NCBI GenBank assembly: GCA_964448305.1
Contig: CAYUWB010000027.1
Location: forward strand, 1 to 15,856
Reading direction: 5' to 3'
Length of the DNA: 15,856 nucleotides
DNA from: Thioglobus_C sp964448305
GTDB lineage: Bacteria > Pseudomonadota > Gammaproteobacteria > PS1 > Pseudothioglobaceae
Every line of letters starts with the position of its first letter. The stretch's first letter is position 1. The position numbers and the translations under genes are program-made. Of this stretch, positions 1-7,593 are shown one piece after another. The notes under the pieces are model-generated. The model saw nothing but the letters and a program-made list of their open reading frames with translations, had not been told where the DNA came from and ran no database searches.

Positions 1-27
1 TTTAGAAAATTTGAGAAATTTTCTAAA
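1..27. repeat. AT-rich perfect inverted repeat (hairpin)
   Basis: Two perfect 12-base arms (TTTAGAAAATTT and its complement) flank a GAG loop. The plus strand continues with TGGG and then a T-run at 34-40, so the hairpin could end a rightward transcript entering from outside the window. It also lies just 3' of the small minus-strand gene at 39-113. Two similar AT-only palindromes occur at 12907-12931 and 13032-13048, also at gene 3' ends. The arms contain almost no GC, so termination strength is doubtful. Confidence 0.6.
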
Positions 28-38
28 TGGGTATTTTT

Positions 39-113
39 TTATAGCATAGTCGCCAATGCGATCAAAGCCATCCAAAGTACGCCTGTAAAAGATAAAGCAC
101 CGATTGTTTTCAT
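39..113 (-). CDS. 24-aa single-helix membrane peptide
   Basis: I do not recognise this gene. The frame encodes 24 residues: it begins MKTIGALSF, continues with TGVLWMALIAL, ends ATML, and stops at TAA. Apart from Lys2 it is uncharged, so one short transmembrane helix with a cytoplasmic N-terminus is expected. The case for it being real is its context. A CAGGAG ribosome-binding site lies 8 bases before the ATG, and a -10 element plus an FNR/CRP-type palindrome sit upstream at canonical spacing. One-helix peptides of this size are known as accessory subunits of respiratory oxidases (the CydX and CcoQ/CcoM types), but nothing in the sequence ties this one to such a complex. The downstream neighbour lies outside the window. 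It could instead be a leader peptide. Confidence 0.6.
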   Translation of the reverse strand: MKTIGALSFTGVLWMALIALATML

Positions 114-121
114 GATTTTTA

Positions 122-127
122 CTCCTG
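122..127 (-). promoter_or_regulatory. Strong Shine-Dalgarno of the 24-aa peptide
   Basis: The minus strand reads CAGGAG, 8 bases before the ATG at 113. It is one of the best ribosome-binding sites in the window and is the main translational evidence for so short a gene. Confidence 0.7.
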
Positions 128-147
128 TTTTTTAATGAATCGAGTTC

Positions 148-190
148 ATTTTATAAAGCAGGGAATATTGAAGCCTTGACCCAGGTCAAG
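148..190 (-). promoter_or_regulatory. FNR/CRP-family box with class II promoter
   Basis: CTTGAC-CCAG-GTCAAG at 175-190 is a perfect palindrome containing the FNR-family form TTGAC-N4-GTCAA (176-189). On the minus strand a TAAAAT -10 hexamer lies at 148-153, which would start transcription near 141. The palindrome centre (182.5) then falls at about -41.5, the position used by FNR and CRP relatives when activating at class II promoters. There is no good -35, as expected for an activated promoter. Which family member binds (FNR/Anr, Dnr or other) cannot be told; the half-site TTGAC differs from the E. coli FNR half-site TTGAT. Confidence 0.6.
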
Positions 191-210
191 TTTTGGTAAA
201 AATACCAAAA
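191..210. repeat. Short perfect hairpin next to the FNR-type box
   Basis: TTTTGGTA and TACCAAAA form 8-base arms around an AAAA loop. The hairpin sits between the gyrA terminator and the FNR-type palindrome. It may back up gyrA termination or be an extra operator; the sequence does not decide. Confidence 0.45.
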
Positions 211-236
211 AAAATGCCGCAACCAGTGCGACATTT
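207..236 (-). terminator. Rho-independent terminator of gyrA
   Basis: On the minus strand, 24 bases after the gyrA stop, AAATGTCGC and GCGGCATTT form a 9-base stem (one U-G pair) with a 7-base loop. The T-run that ends at 207 is partly included in the stem. This is a standard intrinsic terminator arrangement. Confidence 0.75.
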
Positions 237-260
237 TTATTTTTTTAAGAATTTTTTGTG

Positions 261-2846
261 TTATTCTTCGCTAACTTCCTCGCTCGCTTCTTCTCCTTCT
301 TCATATTCTGTTTCAGCGATTTTAGCGACGGATACTAGCTTCTCGCCTTTGGCAATATTAATCAGTGTTACACCTTGAGTATTACGACCAATGATTGACA
401 CGTCAACTGCTCGTGCACGTACCAATGTGCCTTTGTTAGAAATCAGCATCATTTCGTCTTCGTCTGTAACTTGGATAGCGCCAACGACTTTACCGTTACG
501 ATCCGAGGTTTTGATAGAGATGACGCCCGATCCACCACGTGCTTGAGCACGATATTCATCCAATGCTGTACGCTTTCCATAGCCTTTCTCAGTTGCCGTT
601 AAGATTGGGCTTTCATTATCTGCCACAATCGCTGATACGATTTCGTCATCAACAAGCTTCATGCCTCGTACACCAATCGCTGTACGACCAACGGCTCGGA
701 CATCTGATTCTTTAAATCTGATTGATTTACCACCTGCTGAGAACAACATGATGTCATTTTCACCAGAAGTAATTTCTACACCAACGAGCTTATCACCATC
801 TCTGAGTTCAATAGCGATAATACCGCCTTTTCTTGGGCGGGCGAAATTGGTCAGTGAGGTCTTCTTACAAGTACCACTACTGGTCACCATGAATACAAAC
901 TGATCATCGGAGAATTCTGACACTGGCAAGATGGCGTTGATAGACTCGTCTTTTTCTAATGGCAATAAGTTGATAATCGGTTTACCGCGTGCGGTGCGTG
1001 ATGCCATTGGCAGCTCATAAACTTTGAGCCAATGCACCTTGCCCGTTGATGAGAAACACAATACCGTATCGTGGGAATTGGCCACAAATAGCTGATCAAC
1101 GAAATCTTCATCTTTCATCTTGGTGGCTGCTTTACCTTTACCGCCACGACGCTGTGCTTGGTAATCACTCAGTGATTGCGACTTCACATAGCCGCCATGA
1201 GAAAGTGTGACTACGCGGTCTTCTTGGGCAATTAAGTCTTCTAATGTTAGATCAATCTTATGCTCGATAATTTTAGTCATACGATCATTGGCGAAGTTGT
1301 CACGAATCTCAATTAGCTCATCACGAATCACTTGCATCAGTCTTTCTGGATTTTGCAAAATATCCAATAAGTATTTAATGCGCTCTAATAATTCATTAAA
1401 TTCATCAAAAATCTTGTCTTTTTCTAGGCCGGTTAAACGGTGAAGTTTAAGGTCAAGAATCGCTTGTGCTTGTTTTTGTGATAATTGGTAATCACCACTG
1501 GCTTGCAGGCCAAGCTCAGCTGGTAAATCTTCTGGCTTAAACATGGCCATATCACGATCGCCGATCAAATCTTTAATCACGCTACCCTGCCAAGTTTTCG
1601 CAACCAATTGTGCTTTTGCTTCGGTTGGATTGTTTGCTGCTTTAATTAGCTCGATAATTTCATCGATATTATGTAGTGCAACTGATAGACCTTCTAAGAT
1701 GTGAGCGCGGTTTCTGGCTTTGTTAAGATCAAAGATAGAGCGACGGGTTACGACATCACGACGATGAGCAATAAAGGCATCTAACACGCCTTTAAGTGTC
1801 ATGAGTTTTGGCATGCCCTTGTCAATGGCCACCATGTTAATACCAAACACGGTTTGCATTTCAGTCAGCTTGTAAAGGTTGTTAAGCATCACTTCTGGCA
1901 CTTCACCACGACGAAGCTCAATCACCATACGCATGCCATCTTTGTCAGATTCGTCTCTAAGGCCGGTAATGCCGTCTACTTTTTTGTCTTTTACTAATTC
2001 TGCAATCTTGCCGATTAACTTGGCTTTGTTCACTTGGTACGGAAGCTCTGTAACAACAATACTTTGCTTGTCTTCACCTTCAACGTGAGAAACTGAACGT
2101 AGGTAGATTTTGCCTTTACCTGTTTCGTAAGCTTGACGAATACCGCTAGCACCATTGATAATACCGGCTGTCGGGAAATCAGGCCCTGGCATGACTTCTA
2201 ACAATTCATCAATAGTCGCTTCTTCATTATCAATCACTTTCAAGCAAGCATCAACCACTTCGCCTAAATTGTGTGGCGGAATATTGGTTGCCATACCAAC
2301 TGCAATACCAGATGAACCGTTCACTAGTAGATTAGGGACACGAGTTGGCAGTACGCTCGGCTCAGATTCTGATCCGTCGTAGTTGTCAATAAAATCAACC
2401 GTTTGTTTGTCAAGGTCGCGTAATAATTCGTGCGAAAGCTTGGCCATACGGATTTCCGTATAACGCATGGCTGCTGCTGAGTCACCGTCAACCGAGCCGA
2501 AGTTACCTTGACCATCAATCAAGATATTACGCATCGAGAATGGCTGTGCCATACGAACAATGGTGTCGTACACGGCGGTATCACCATGCGGGTGGTATTT
2601 ACCAATCACGTCACCGACAATACGGGCTGATTTTTTGTAAGCTTTGTTGTAATCGTTACCCAAAACGTCCATCGCATAAAGTACACGACGATGCACTGGC
2701 TTGAGGCCGTCTCGCACATCGGGTAAGGCACGACCAACGATGACACTCATTGCGTATTCCAAGTAGGAATCTCGCATCTCATCTTCAATGGTAACTATGG
2801 GGAAATTAGGCTCGAAACTTTCTGGATTATCAGTATTTTCAGACAT
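261..2846 (-). CDS. gyrA: DNA gyrase subunit A
   Basis: GyrA is the breaking-rejoining subunit of gyrase (A2B2), which introduces negative supercoils using ATP. The 861 residues match the usual bacterial length. The winged-helix core holds HPHGD (85-89) and the catalytic Tyr129 in AMRYTE. The GyrA box QRRGGKG (565-571), needed for DNA wrapping, begins a C-terminal beta-pinwheel domain with repeated blades. The end is a strongly acidic tail, as in E. coli. At the position of E. coli Ser83 the residue is Thr90, which is also wild type in some species such as Pseudomonas, and Asp94 matches Asp87, so resistance should not be inferred. The start gives the normal N-terminus, although no clear Shine-Dalgarno precedes it. 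It appears to have its own promoter and terminator. Confidence 0.98.
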   Translation of the reverse strand: MSENTDNPESFEPNFPIVTIEDEMRDSYLEYAMSVIVGRALPDVRDGLKPVHRRVLYAMDVLGNDYNKAYKKSARIVGDVIGKYHPHGDTAVYDTIVRMAQPFSMRNILIDGQGNFGSVDGDSAAAMRYTEIRMAKLSHELLRDLDKQTVDFIDNYDGSESEPSVLPTRVPNLLVNGSSGIAVGMATNIPPHNLGEVVDACLKVIDNEEATIDELLEVMPGPDFPTAGIINGASGIRQAYETGKGKIYLRSVSHVEGEDKQSIVVTELPYQVNKAKLIGKIAELVKDKKVDGITGLRDESDKDGMRMVIELRRGEVPEVMLNNLYKLTEMQTVFGINMVAIDKGMPKLMTLKGVLDAFIAHRRDVVTRRSIFDLNKARNRAHILEGLSVALHNIDEIIELIKAANNPTEAKAQLVAKTWQGSVIKDLIGDRDMAMFKPEDLPAELGLQASGDYQLSQKQAQAILDLKLHRLTGLEKDKIFDEFNELLERIKYLLDILQNPERLMQVIRDELIEIRDNFANDRMTKIIEHKIDLTLEDLIAQEDRVVTLSHGGYVKSQSLSDYQAQRRGGKGKAATKMKDEDFVDQLFVANSHDTVLCFSSTGKVHWLKVYELPMASRTARGKPIINLLPLEKDESINAILPVSEFSDDQFVFMVTSSGTCKKTSLTNFARPRKGGIIAIELRDGDKLVGVEITSGENDIMLFSAGGKSIRFKESDVRAVGRTAIGVRGMKLVDDEIVSAIVADNESPILTATEKGYGKRTALDEYRAQARGGSGVISIKTSDRNGKVVGAIQVTDEDEMMLISNKGTLVRARAVDVSIIGRNTQGVTLINIAKGEKLVSVAKIAETEYEEGEEASEEVSEE

Positions 2847-2875
2847 ACAAAAAAGGCTTAATTAAATTAGCTTTT

Positions 2876-2904
2876 ATTGTACCCTAAGTGGTATTTTCAC
2901 ACAA
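2876..2904 (-). promoter_or_regulatory. Probable sigma-70 promoter of gyrA
   Basis: On the minus strand a -10 of TACAAT (2876-2881) lies 17 bases from a weak -35 of TTGTGT (2899-2904). This gives a leader of about 22 bases before the gyrA ATG. The region between gyrA and aroG (2847-2975) is very AT-rich and holds no other gene or GC-rich hairpin, so aroG transcription may read on into gyrA. Confidence 0.4.
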
Positions 2905-2975
2905 CAAAAATGTGGAAATAATGCAGGTTTTTTTGTAAAAAAATTAATTAAAAAAAATAATTAAAAATCAATGAC

Positions 2976-4031
2976 TTATGCGTTTCTTTTTTGAACAGCT
3001 TGCGCCAGTGTTTTGAGTAGATTTTCAGTATCATCCCAACCAATACAACTGTCAGTAATACTCACCCCGTATTCAAGTGATTCTAACGGACCAACTGACT
3101 GATTACCTTCATTGATATGCGACTCAATCATCACCCCAAATATTTCATCAGATCCGGTGATAATTTGGTTAGCAATATCTTCACCCACTAGTAATTGATT
3201 TTTGAATTGCTTCTGGCTGTTAGCGTGAGAAAAATCTACCATGATTTTATCCAACAAGCCATCTGCTCTTAATTGTGCTACTGCTTTATCAATATGTACT
3301 TTTGAATAATTAGGACCGTCAGCACCACCACGCAAAATAATATGTGCTGTTTCATTACCTGAAGAGGTGTAATGACTTACGCCACCCTCTTTATTAACTG
3401 AAAGCAAATGGTGTGGGTTGTTGGCTGATTTGATCGCATCAATAGCCACGCTAAGCGAGCCTGTGGTGCCATTTTTAAAACCAACAGGGCAAGACAAGGC
3501 TGAAGCTAATTCTCGATGAGACTGGCTTTCAGTGGTGCGTGCACCGATTGCGCCCCATGAAATTAAATCTGAAATATATTGTGGCGTAATTAAATCTAGG
3601 TACTCAACAGCAACTGGCACACCCATGTCAGCCAAATCTGTGAGTAAATGACGAGCAATCTTAAGACCTTTGTCGATATTGAAACTTTCGTCTAAATCTG
3701 GATCGTTAATTAGACCTTTCCAACCAATTGTTGTACGTGGTTTTTCAAAATATACACGCATTACGACCAATAACTCATCGCTAAGCTCTGATTTTAGCTC
3801 TGACAGTCTTTGTGCATACTCACGAGCAGATTTTGAATCATGAATTGAACATGGGCCTACAATCACCATTAGGCGCTTATCTCGACCCTCTAAAATATCT
3901 TTAATGGCTTTTCTTGTTTGGAAAATACCTGATGAGCCTTTTTCACTCAATGGGTATTCACTCATTAAGTCAGTTGGCGCTACCATCGGTGCGCTTGAAG
4001 TGATTCTTAAATTGTCAGTATTGTGTTGCAC
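2976..4031 (-). CDS. aroG: 3-deoxy-7-phosphoheptulonate synthase, type I (AroG family)
   Basis: The enzyme condenses phosphoenolpyruvate and erythrose 4-phosphate into DAHP, the first step of the shikimate pathway. The 351 residues match AroG/AroF/AroH length. Expected active-site residues are all visible: Cys61 (GPCSIHD), Arg92 and Lys97 (RVYFEKPRTT), Lys186 (VGFKNGT), Arg234, His269 (DFSHANS), Glu303 (ESH) and Asp327. The start is GTG; from there the sequence aligns with E. coli AroG from the N-terminus, putting Cys61 at the same number, so later ATGs (residues 16 and 23) are less likely. It begins 3 bases after the folE2 stop with only a distant, weak Shine-Dalgarno, suggesting translational coupling. 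Similarity to both AroG and AroH (for instance ALSCPVGF) leaves the feedback inhibitor undetermined. Confidence 0.95.
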   Translation of the reverse strand: MQHNTDNLRITSSAPMVAPTDLMSEYPLSEKGSSGIFQTRKAIKDILEGRDKRLMVIVGPCSIHDSKSAREYAQRLSELKSELSDELLVVMRVYFEKPRTTIGWKGLINDPDLDESFNIDKGLKIARHLLTDLADMGVPVAVEYLDLITPQYISDLISWGAIGARTTESQSHRELASALSCPVGFKNGTTGSLSVAIDAIKSANNPHHLLSVNKEGGVSHYTSSGNETAHIILRGGADGPNYSKVHIDKAVAQLRADGLLDKIMVDFSHANSQKQFKNQLLVGEDIANQIITGSDEIFGVMIESHINEGNQSVGPLESLEYGVSITDSCIGWDDTENLLKTLAQAVQKRNA

Positions 4032-4034
4032 AGT

Positions 4035-4826
4035 TTATTTTTGATTCTCAATTAATGCGTAAGCTGAGTGATTGTGAATCGATTCAAAATTTTCAGACTC
4101 TAAACGATAGTAATCAATATCATCATTAGTATTTAAACCTACTGCAATATCTCTGACTAAATCCTCAACAAAAGCAGGGTTATCATACGCTCTTTCCGTT
4201 ACAACTTTTTCATCTTCTCGTTTTAGGATTGCATACAATTCGCACGAAGCTTTTTGTTCAGCTAAATCAATCAAATCTTCAATGTGTAGTTGCTTACCTT
4301 TTGAAGCCTTTGCTTTAATGGTAATATGTGAGCGCTGATTGTGTGCACCATACTTAGAAATACTCTTAGAACAAGGACACAGACTAGTGACCGGCACCAC
4401 TACTTTCATCATCACAGATGATTCACCTTCATTTAACTCACCATATAGCGTTACTTGGTAATCCATCATTGACTCTACGCCTGAAGAAGGTGCGGCTTTT
4501 TTTCTAAAAAATGGAAAGTCCAATTTAATGTGCGCACTATCTGATTCTAATCTTTGACGTACTTTATCAATAATTTTATCAAAACTCCCTGTCGTGAATT
4601 CACAAGGGCCTTCATTTAAAATTTCAATAAAACGTGACATGTGCGTACCTTTGACATTTTCTGGCAGTGTCACTGTCATGGTAAAATTACCTACAGTTGG
4701 CATCTTGTCGCCATTTCTATCTACAAAAGTGATTGGATGAGAAATATCCTTAATACCTACTTTGTCAATGATAATTTGGCGCGTGTCTACTTTGTTTTGC
4801 GTATCAGGCAAATCGCATGATTTCAT
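4035..4826 (-). CDS. folE2: GTP cyclohydrolase FolE2 (type IB)
   Basis: FolE2 converts GTP to 7,8-dihydroneopterin triphosphate, the entry compound for both folate and queuosine. It is the alternative to the zinc enzyme FolE and is known to tolerate other metals such as Mn. The 263 residues carry the family signatures LCPCSK (149-154) and GAHNQR (160-165). Cys150 and His162 are spaced like the metal ligands of characterised members. GNFTMTVTLPENVKGTHMSRF near residues 46-66 is also typical. The ATG overlaps the queD stop by four bases (ATGA), and a GGAG lies 8 bases upstream inside queD. Its place between queD and aroG fits a role in supplying pterin to both tRNA modification and folate. No Zur operator or second cyclohydrolase is visible here. 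Confidence 0.95.
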   Translation of the reverse strand: MKSCDLPDTQNKVDTRQIIIDKVGIKDISHPITFVDRNGDKMPTVGNFTMTVTLPENVKGTHMSRFIEILNEGPCEFTTGSFDKIIDKVRQRLESDSAHIKLDFPFFRKKAAPSSGVESMMDYQVTLYGELNEGESSVMMKVVVPVTSLCPCSKSISKYGAHNQRSHITIKAKASKGKQLHIEDLIDLAEQKASCELYAILKREDEKVVTERAYDNPAFVEDLVRDIAVGLNTNDDIDYYRLESENFESIHNHSAYALIENQK

Positions 4827-5200
4827 AATTTTTTCTCCGAGTAAGAAACTGATGCTCTAGGGGTTTCCCAAATAATAACTTCACATATATGCACATCTGG
4901 GGTATTAATAAGTTTCGCCACTTCATCATAAAAGTACTTGGCAATATTTTCAGCGGTTGGATTAAGCACGTCAAATGGGGGTATTTCATTTAAATATTGA
5001 TGGTCTAGTCGCTTAACAACAGCTTTAGTTTGTTTTTTGATTTCACGAAAGTCAATGGCGATACCGGTGGCATCAAGCACTTCAGACTCAACTGATACTT
5101 CAACTTGCCAATTGTGGCCGTGCAGACGTGAACAATCACCTGGATAACCCCTTAGCGAATGTGCAGAGGCAAAATCAGTGACAATTTTTAGGACGAACAT
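4823..5200 (-). CDS. queD: 6-carboxytetrahydropterin synthase QueD
   Basis: QueD converts dihydroneopterin triphosphate to 6-carboxy-5,6,7,8-tetrahydropterin, the second step towards preQ0 and queuosine in tRNA. The 125 residues include the zinc triad His14, His27 and His29, and the catalytic Cys23 in the CxxxHGH arrangement (CSRLHGH). LDHQYLN follows with His67, and a C-terminal EVIIWETPR provides the pterin-anchoring Glu. The CxxxHGH pattern marks QueD rather than the folate-type PTPS-III enzymes, which have Glu in place of Cys. It is the first gene of the queD-folE2-aroG operon and overlaps folE2 by four bases. Its own Shine-Dalgarno is poor. QueC and QueE are not in the window. Confidence 0.93.
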   Translation of the reverse strand: MFVLKIVTDFASAHSLRGYPGDCSRLHGHNWQVEVSVESEVLDATGIAIDFREIKKQTKAVVKRLDHQYLNEIPPFDVLNPTAENIAKYFYDEVAKLINTPDVHICEVIIWETPRASVSYSEKKL

Positions 5201-5229
5201 AATTCGGAAAAATCGTTAAAAAACCAATA

Positions 5230-5235
5230 ATTATA
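5230..5235 (-). promoter_or_regulatory. Consensus -10 (TATAAT) of the queD operon
   Basis: The minus strand reads a perfect TATAAT, about 30 bases before the queD ATG. No convincing -35 is found 16-18 bases upstream. The predicted leader is only about 22 bases, too short for a riboswitch. Beyond it, 5258-5276 holds a weak hairpin (ACCCT/AGGGT) just after parC, with no T-run. Confidence 0.45.
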
Positions 5236-5286
5236 CCGGTTTATTAGAATTAATTACACCCTCAATTATTAAGGGTTGAGCAAGCT

Positions 5287-7515
5287 TTAATCAACCGCTT
5301 CCAAACGAACAACATTGTGATAACCTTTTGGTAATTCAGTACCGCGACGTGCTCGCGATCCAATATAGTTGGCTAAATCTTGGAATTTGATGGTTAGATG
5401 GCGCTTTCCTGAGTAAATTTTAAGGTTTTGTTCTTGAGTAAGTACACAGACAGCACTGACACGCTCTTTGGTGTCTTTTCCAGGGATTTGGATCAGTTTA
5501 TTGCCCTTTCCTTTTGACAATACTGGCAATTCAGCAATTGGGAAAATCAGTAGTCGCGCACTATTGGTAGCGACTGCTACAAATTGCGATTCAAGATTAT
5601 CGACTTGAACAATCGGCATGACTTTTGCCTTATTTGGCAATGATAGCGAATGTTTTCCTGCTTTCTTTTTTGATAACAAATCGCCGATAGTCGTCACAAA
5701 CCCATAGCTAGCAGTTGATGCTAATAAGATATTTTGACCGCTCTCACCCATAACCACATCAACAAATTCTGCCTCTGCTGGTGGCGTTAATCGACCCGTT
5801 AAAGGCTCGCCTTGCCCTCTAGCACTTGGTAGAGAATTGGCCGCTAATGTGTAAGATCGGCCTGTTGAATCAATAAAAATCACGGGCTTGTTGCTTCGAC
5901 CCTTGACACTGGTCAAATAGCCATCACCCGACTTATAGTTTAAGGTGCTTGGATCAATATCATGCCCTTTAGCACTACGCACCCAACCTTTATCACTAAG
6001 TACAATGGTGACGTTCTCAGCTGGCACTAAATCATCCTCATTAAAGGCTTGAGCAGAACTAACATTTGACACAATTTGACAACGACGCTGATCGCCAAAA
6101 TCTTTAACAATAGCTTTAAGCTCTTTTTTAATGTAGGTTTTTAAACGCGTATCGCTGGACAATAACAATTCTAATTTTTCTTTTTCGGCGGCCAGCTCTG
6201 CTTGTTCACCTTGGATTTTCATTTCTTCCAGTCTAGCCAAATGACGGAGTTTTAATTCTAAAATTGCCTCAGCCTGCGCTTCACTCAACTTAAAACGAGA
6301 CATTAACACTGGTTTTGGTTTGTCTTCAGAACGAATAATGGCAATCACTTCATCGATATTTAAAAAAGCAATTAACAAACCTTCTAAAATATGCAAACGC
6401 GCTAGAATTTTATCTAAACGATGGTTTAGACGATTAGTGACCACTTGTGTGCGATACTCTAGCCATTCTTTTAGCATTGGAATTAGTGGTTTAACTTGAG
6501 GCCTGCCATCAAGTCCAATCACATTCATATTAACGCGATAATTTTTTTCTAAATCTGTTGTGGCAAATAAATGCAACATCAATGCATCGGCATCAACACG
6601 ATTAGAACGTGGCACAATCACAATACGCGTTGGATTTTCGTGATCTGATTCATCACGAATATCGTCCACCAATGGGAGTTTTTTGGCACGCATTTGCGAG
6701 GCAATCTGAGTGATCACCTTAGAGCCTGAAGTTTGAAAAGGCAGCGCTTCAATAATGATGCCACCATCTTCTTTTTGATAGGTGGAACGCATCTTAACCG
6801 AACCATGACCAGTTTCATAAATTTGTTTTAAATCTGCTTCTGAGGAGACAATATCAGCATAGGTTGGATAATCTGGTGCTGGCAATATTTGCATAATAGC
6901 ATCCAGATCAGTGGAAGGCTTATCAAGCAATTGAATACAAGCAGAAACAACTTCAGTTAAATTGTGTGGTGGTACATCAGTGGCCATGCCTACAGCAATA
7001 CCTGAAGTACCATTGAGCAATAAATTAGGCACTTGTGCTGGTAGGTTTTCAGGCTCTTGGAGCGAACCATCAAAATTGTCAGTCCAGTTAACGGTGCCTT
7101 GGTTGATTTCACTCAGTAGTAAATCCGCATAACGAGATAACTTAGACTCGGTATAACGCATGGCTGCAAATGACTTGGGATCATCTGGCGCACCCCAGTT
7201 ACCTTGTCCATCAATAAACGGATAACGATAAGAAAAAGGTTGTGCCATGAGCACCATGGCCTCGTAACAAGCACTGTCACCATGTGGATGAAACTTACCT
7301 AAAACATCACCCACGGTACGGGCTGATTTTTTGAATTTAGCAGTGGATTTAAGGCCTAGTTCGCTCATCGCGTAGATGATACGTCGTTGCACAGGTTTTA
7401 GTCCGTCGCCAACAAAAGGTAGTGCACGGTCAAGAATGACGTACATTGAATAATCAAGATAAGCGCGTTCACTAAACTGAGCAACGCTTTGCTGTTCAAG
7501 GCCGATTTGGCTCAT
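5287..7515 (-). CDS. parC: DNA topoisomerase IV subunit A
   Basis: ParC with ParE decatenates daughter chromosomes. The 742 residues agree with proteobacterial ParC length. HPHGDSACYEAMV (76-88) contains Ser81 and Glu85, equivalent to the E. coli quinolone-region residues Ser80 and Glu84. GQGNWGAPDDPKSFAAMRYTE carries the catalytic Tyr121 and is diagnostic of ParC against GyrA. No GyrA box is present, and the C-terminal pinwheel is short. The start has an AGGGGGAG ribosome-binding stretch immediately upstream. parE is not adjacent, unlike in many bacteria; the neighbours are gcvP (78 bases upstream) and the queD operon. The upstream hairpin at 7527-7563 may limit read-through from gcvP. Confidence 0.97.
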   Translation of the reverse strand: MSQIGLEQQSVAQFSERAYLDYSMYVILDRALPFVGDGLKPVQRRIIYAMSELGLKSTAKFKKSARTVGDVLGKFHPHGDSACYEAMVLMAQPFSYRYPFIDGQGNWGAPDDPKSFAAMRYTESKLSRYADLLLSEINQGTVNWTDNFDGSLQEPENLPAQVPNLLLNGTSGIAVGMATDVPPHNLTEVVSACIQLLDKPSTDLDAIMQILPAPDYPTYADIVSSEADLKQIYETGHGSVKMRSTYQKEDGGIIIEALPFQTSGSKVITQIASQMRAKKLPLVDDIRDESDHENPTRIVIVPRSNRVDADALMLHLFATTDLEKNYRVNMNVIGLDGRPQVKPLIPMLKEWLEYRTQVVTNRLNHRLDKILARLHILEGLLIAFLNIDEVIAIIRSEDKPKPVLMSRFKLSEAQAEAILELKLRHLARLEEMKIQGEQAELAAEKEKLELLLSSDTRLKTYIKKELKAIVKDFGDQRRCQIVSNVSSAQAFNEDDLVPAENVTIVLSDKGWVRSAKGHDIDPSTLNYKSGDGYLTSVKGRSNKPVIFIDSTGRSYTLAANSLPSARGQGEPLTGRLTPPAEAEFVDVVMGESGQNILLASTASYGFVTTIGDLLSKKKAGKHSLSLPNKAKVMPIVQVDNLESQFVAVATNSARLLIFPIAELPVLSKGKGNKLIQIPGKDTKERVSAVCVLTQEQNLKIYSGKRHLTIKFQDLANYIGSRARRGTELPKGYHNVVRLEAVD

Positions 7516-7526
7516 TCTCCCCCTGG

Positions 7527-7563
7527 AAATAACTTACTTTTATAAAAAAGTTTTGAGTTATTT
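7527..7563. repeat. Two-part hairpin between gcvP and parC
   Basis: Outer arms AAATAACT (7527-7534) and AGTTATTT (7556-7563) pair perfectly. Inner arms ACTTTT (7536-7541) and AAAAGT (7546-7551) pair around an ATAA loop. On the minus strand it begins about 30 bases after the gcvP stop and ends at the parC ribosome-binding site. It may be a weak terminator for gcvP or a structure in the parC leader. The stem is GC-poor and the T-run is not at the classical place. Confidence 0.45.
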
Positions 7564-7593
7564 TAATGCAACTTTCAGCTCAGAAAGATTAAA

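Noticed and set aside
2555..2600. Thr90 of GyrA as a quinolone-resistance mutation
   Set aside because: Thr at the Ser83 position is the natural residue in several gammaproteobacteria, and the Asp87 equivalent and the ParC residues are wild type. The sequence does not support a resistance claim.
5255..5276. ACACCC motif near queD suggesting a preQ1 riboswitch
   Set aside because: The motif reads on the plus strand, opposite to queD, and lies upstream of the predicted -10. There is no following A-rich pseudoknot partner in the queD leader.
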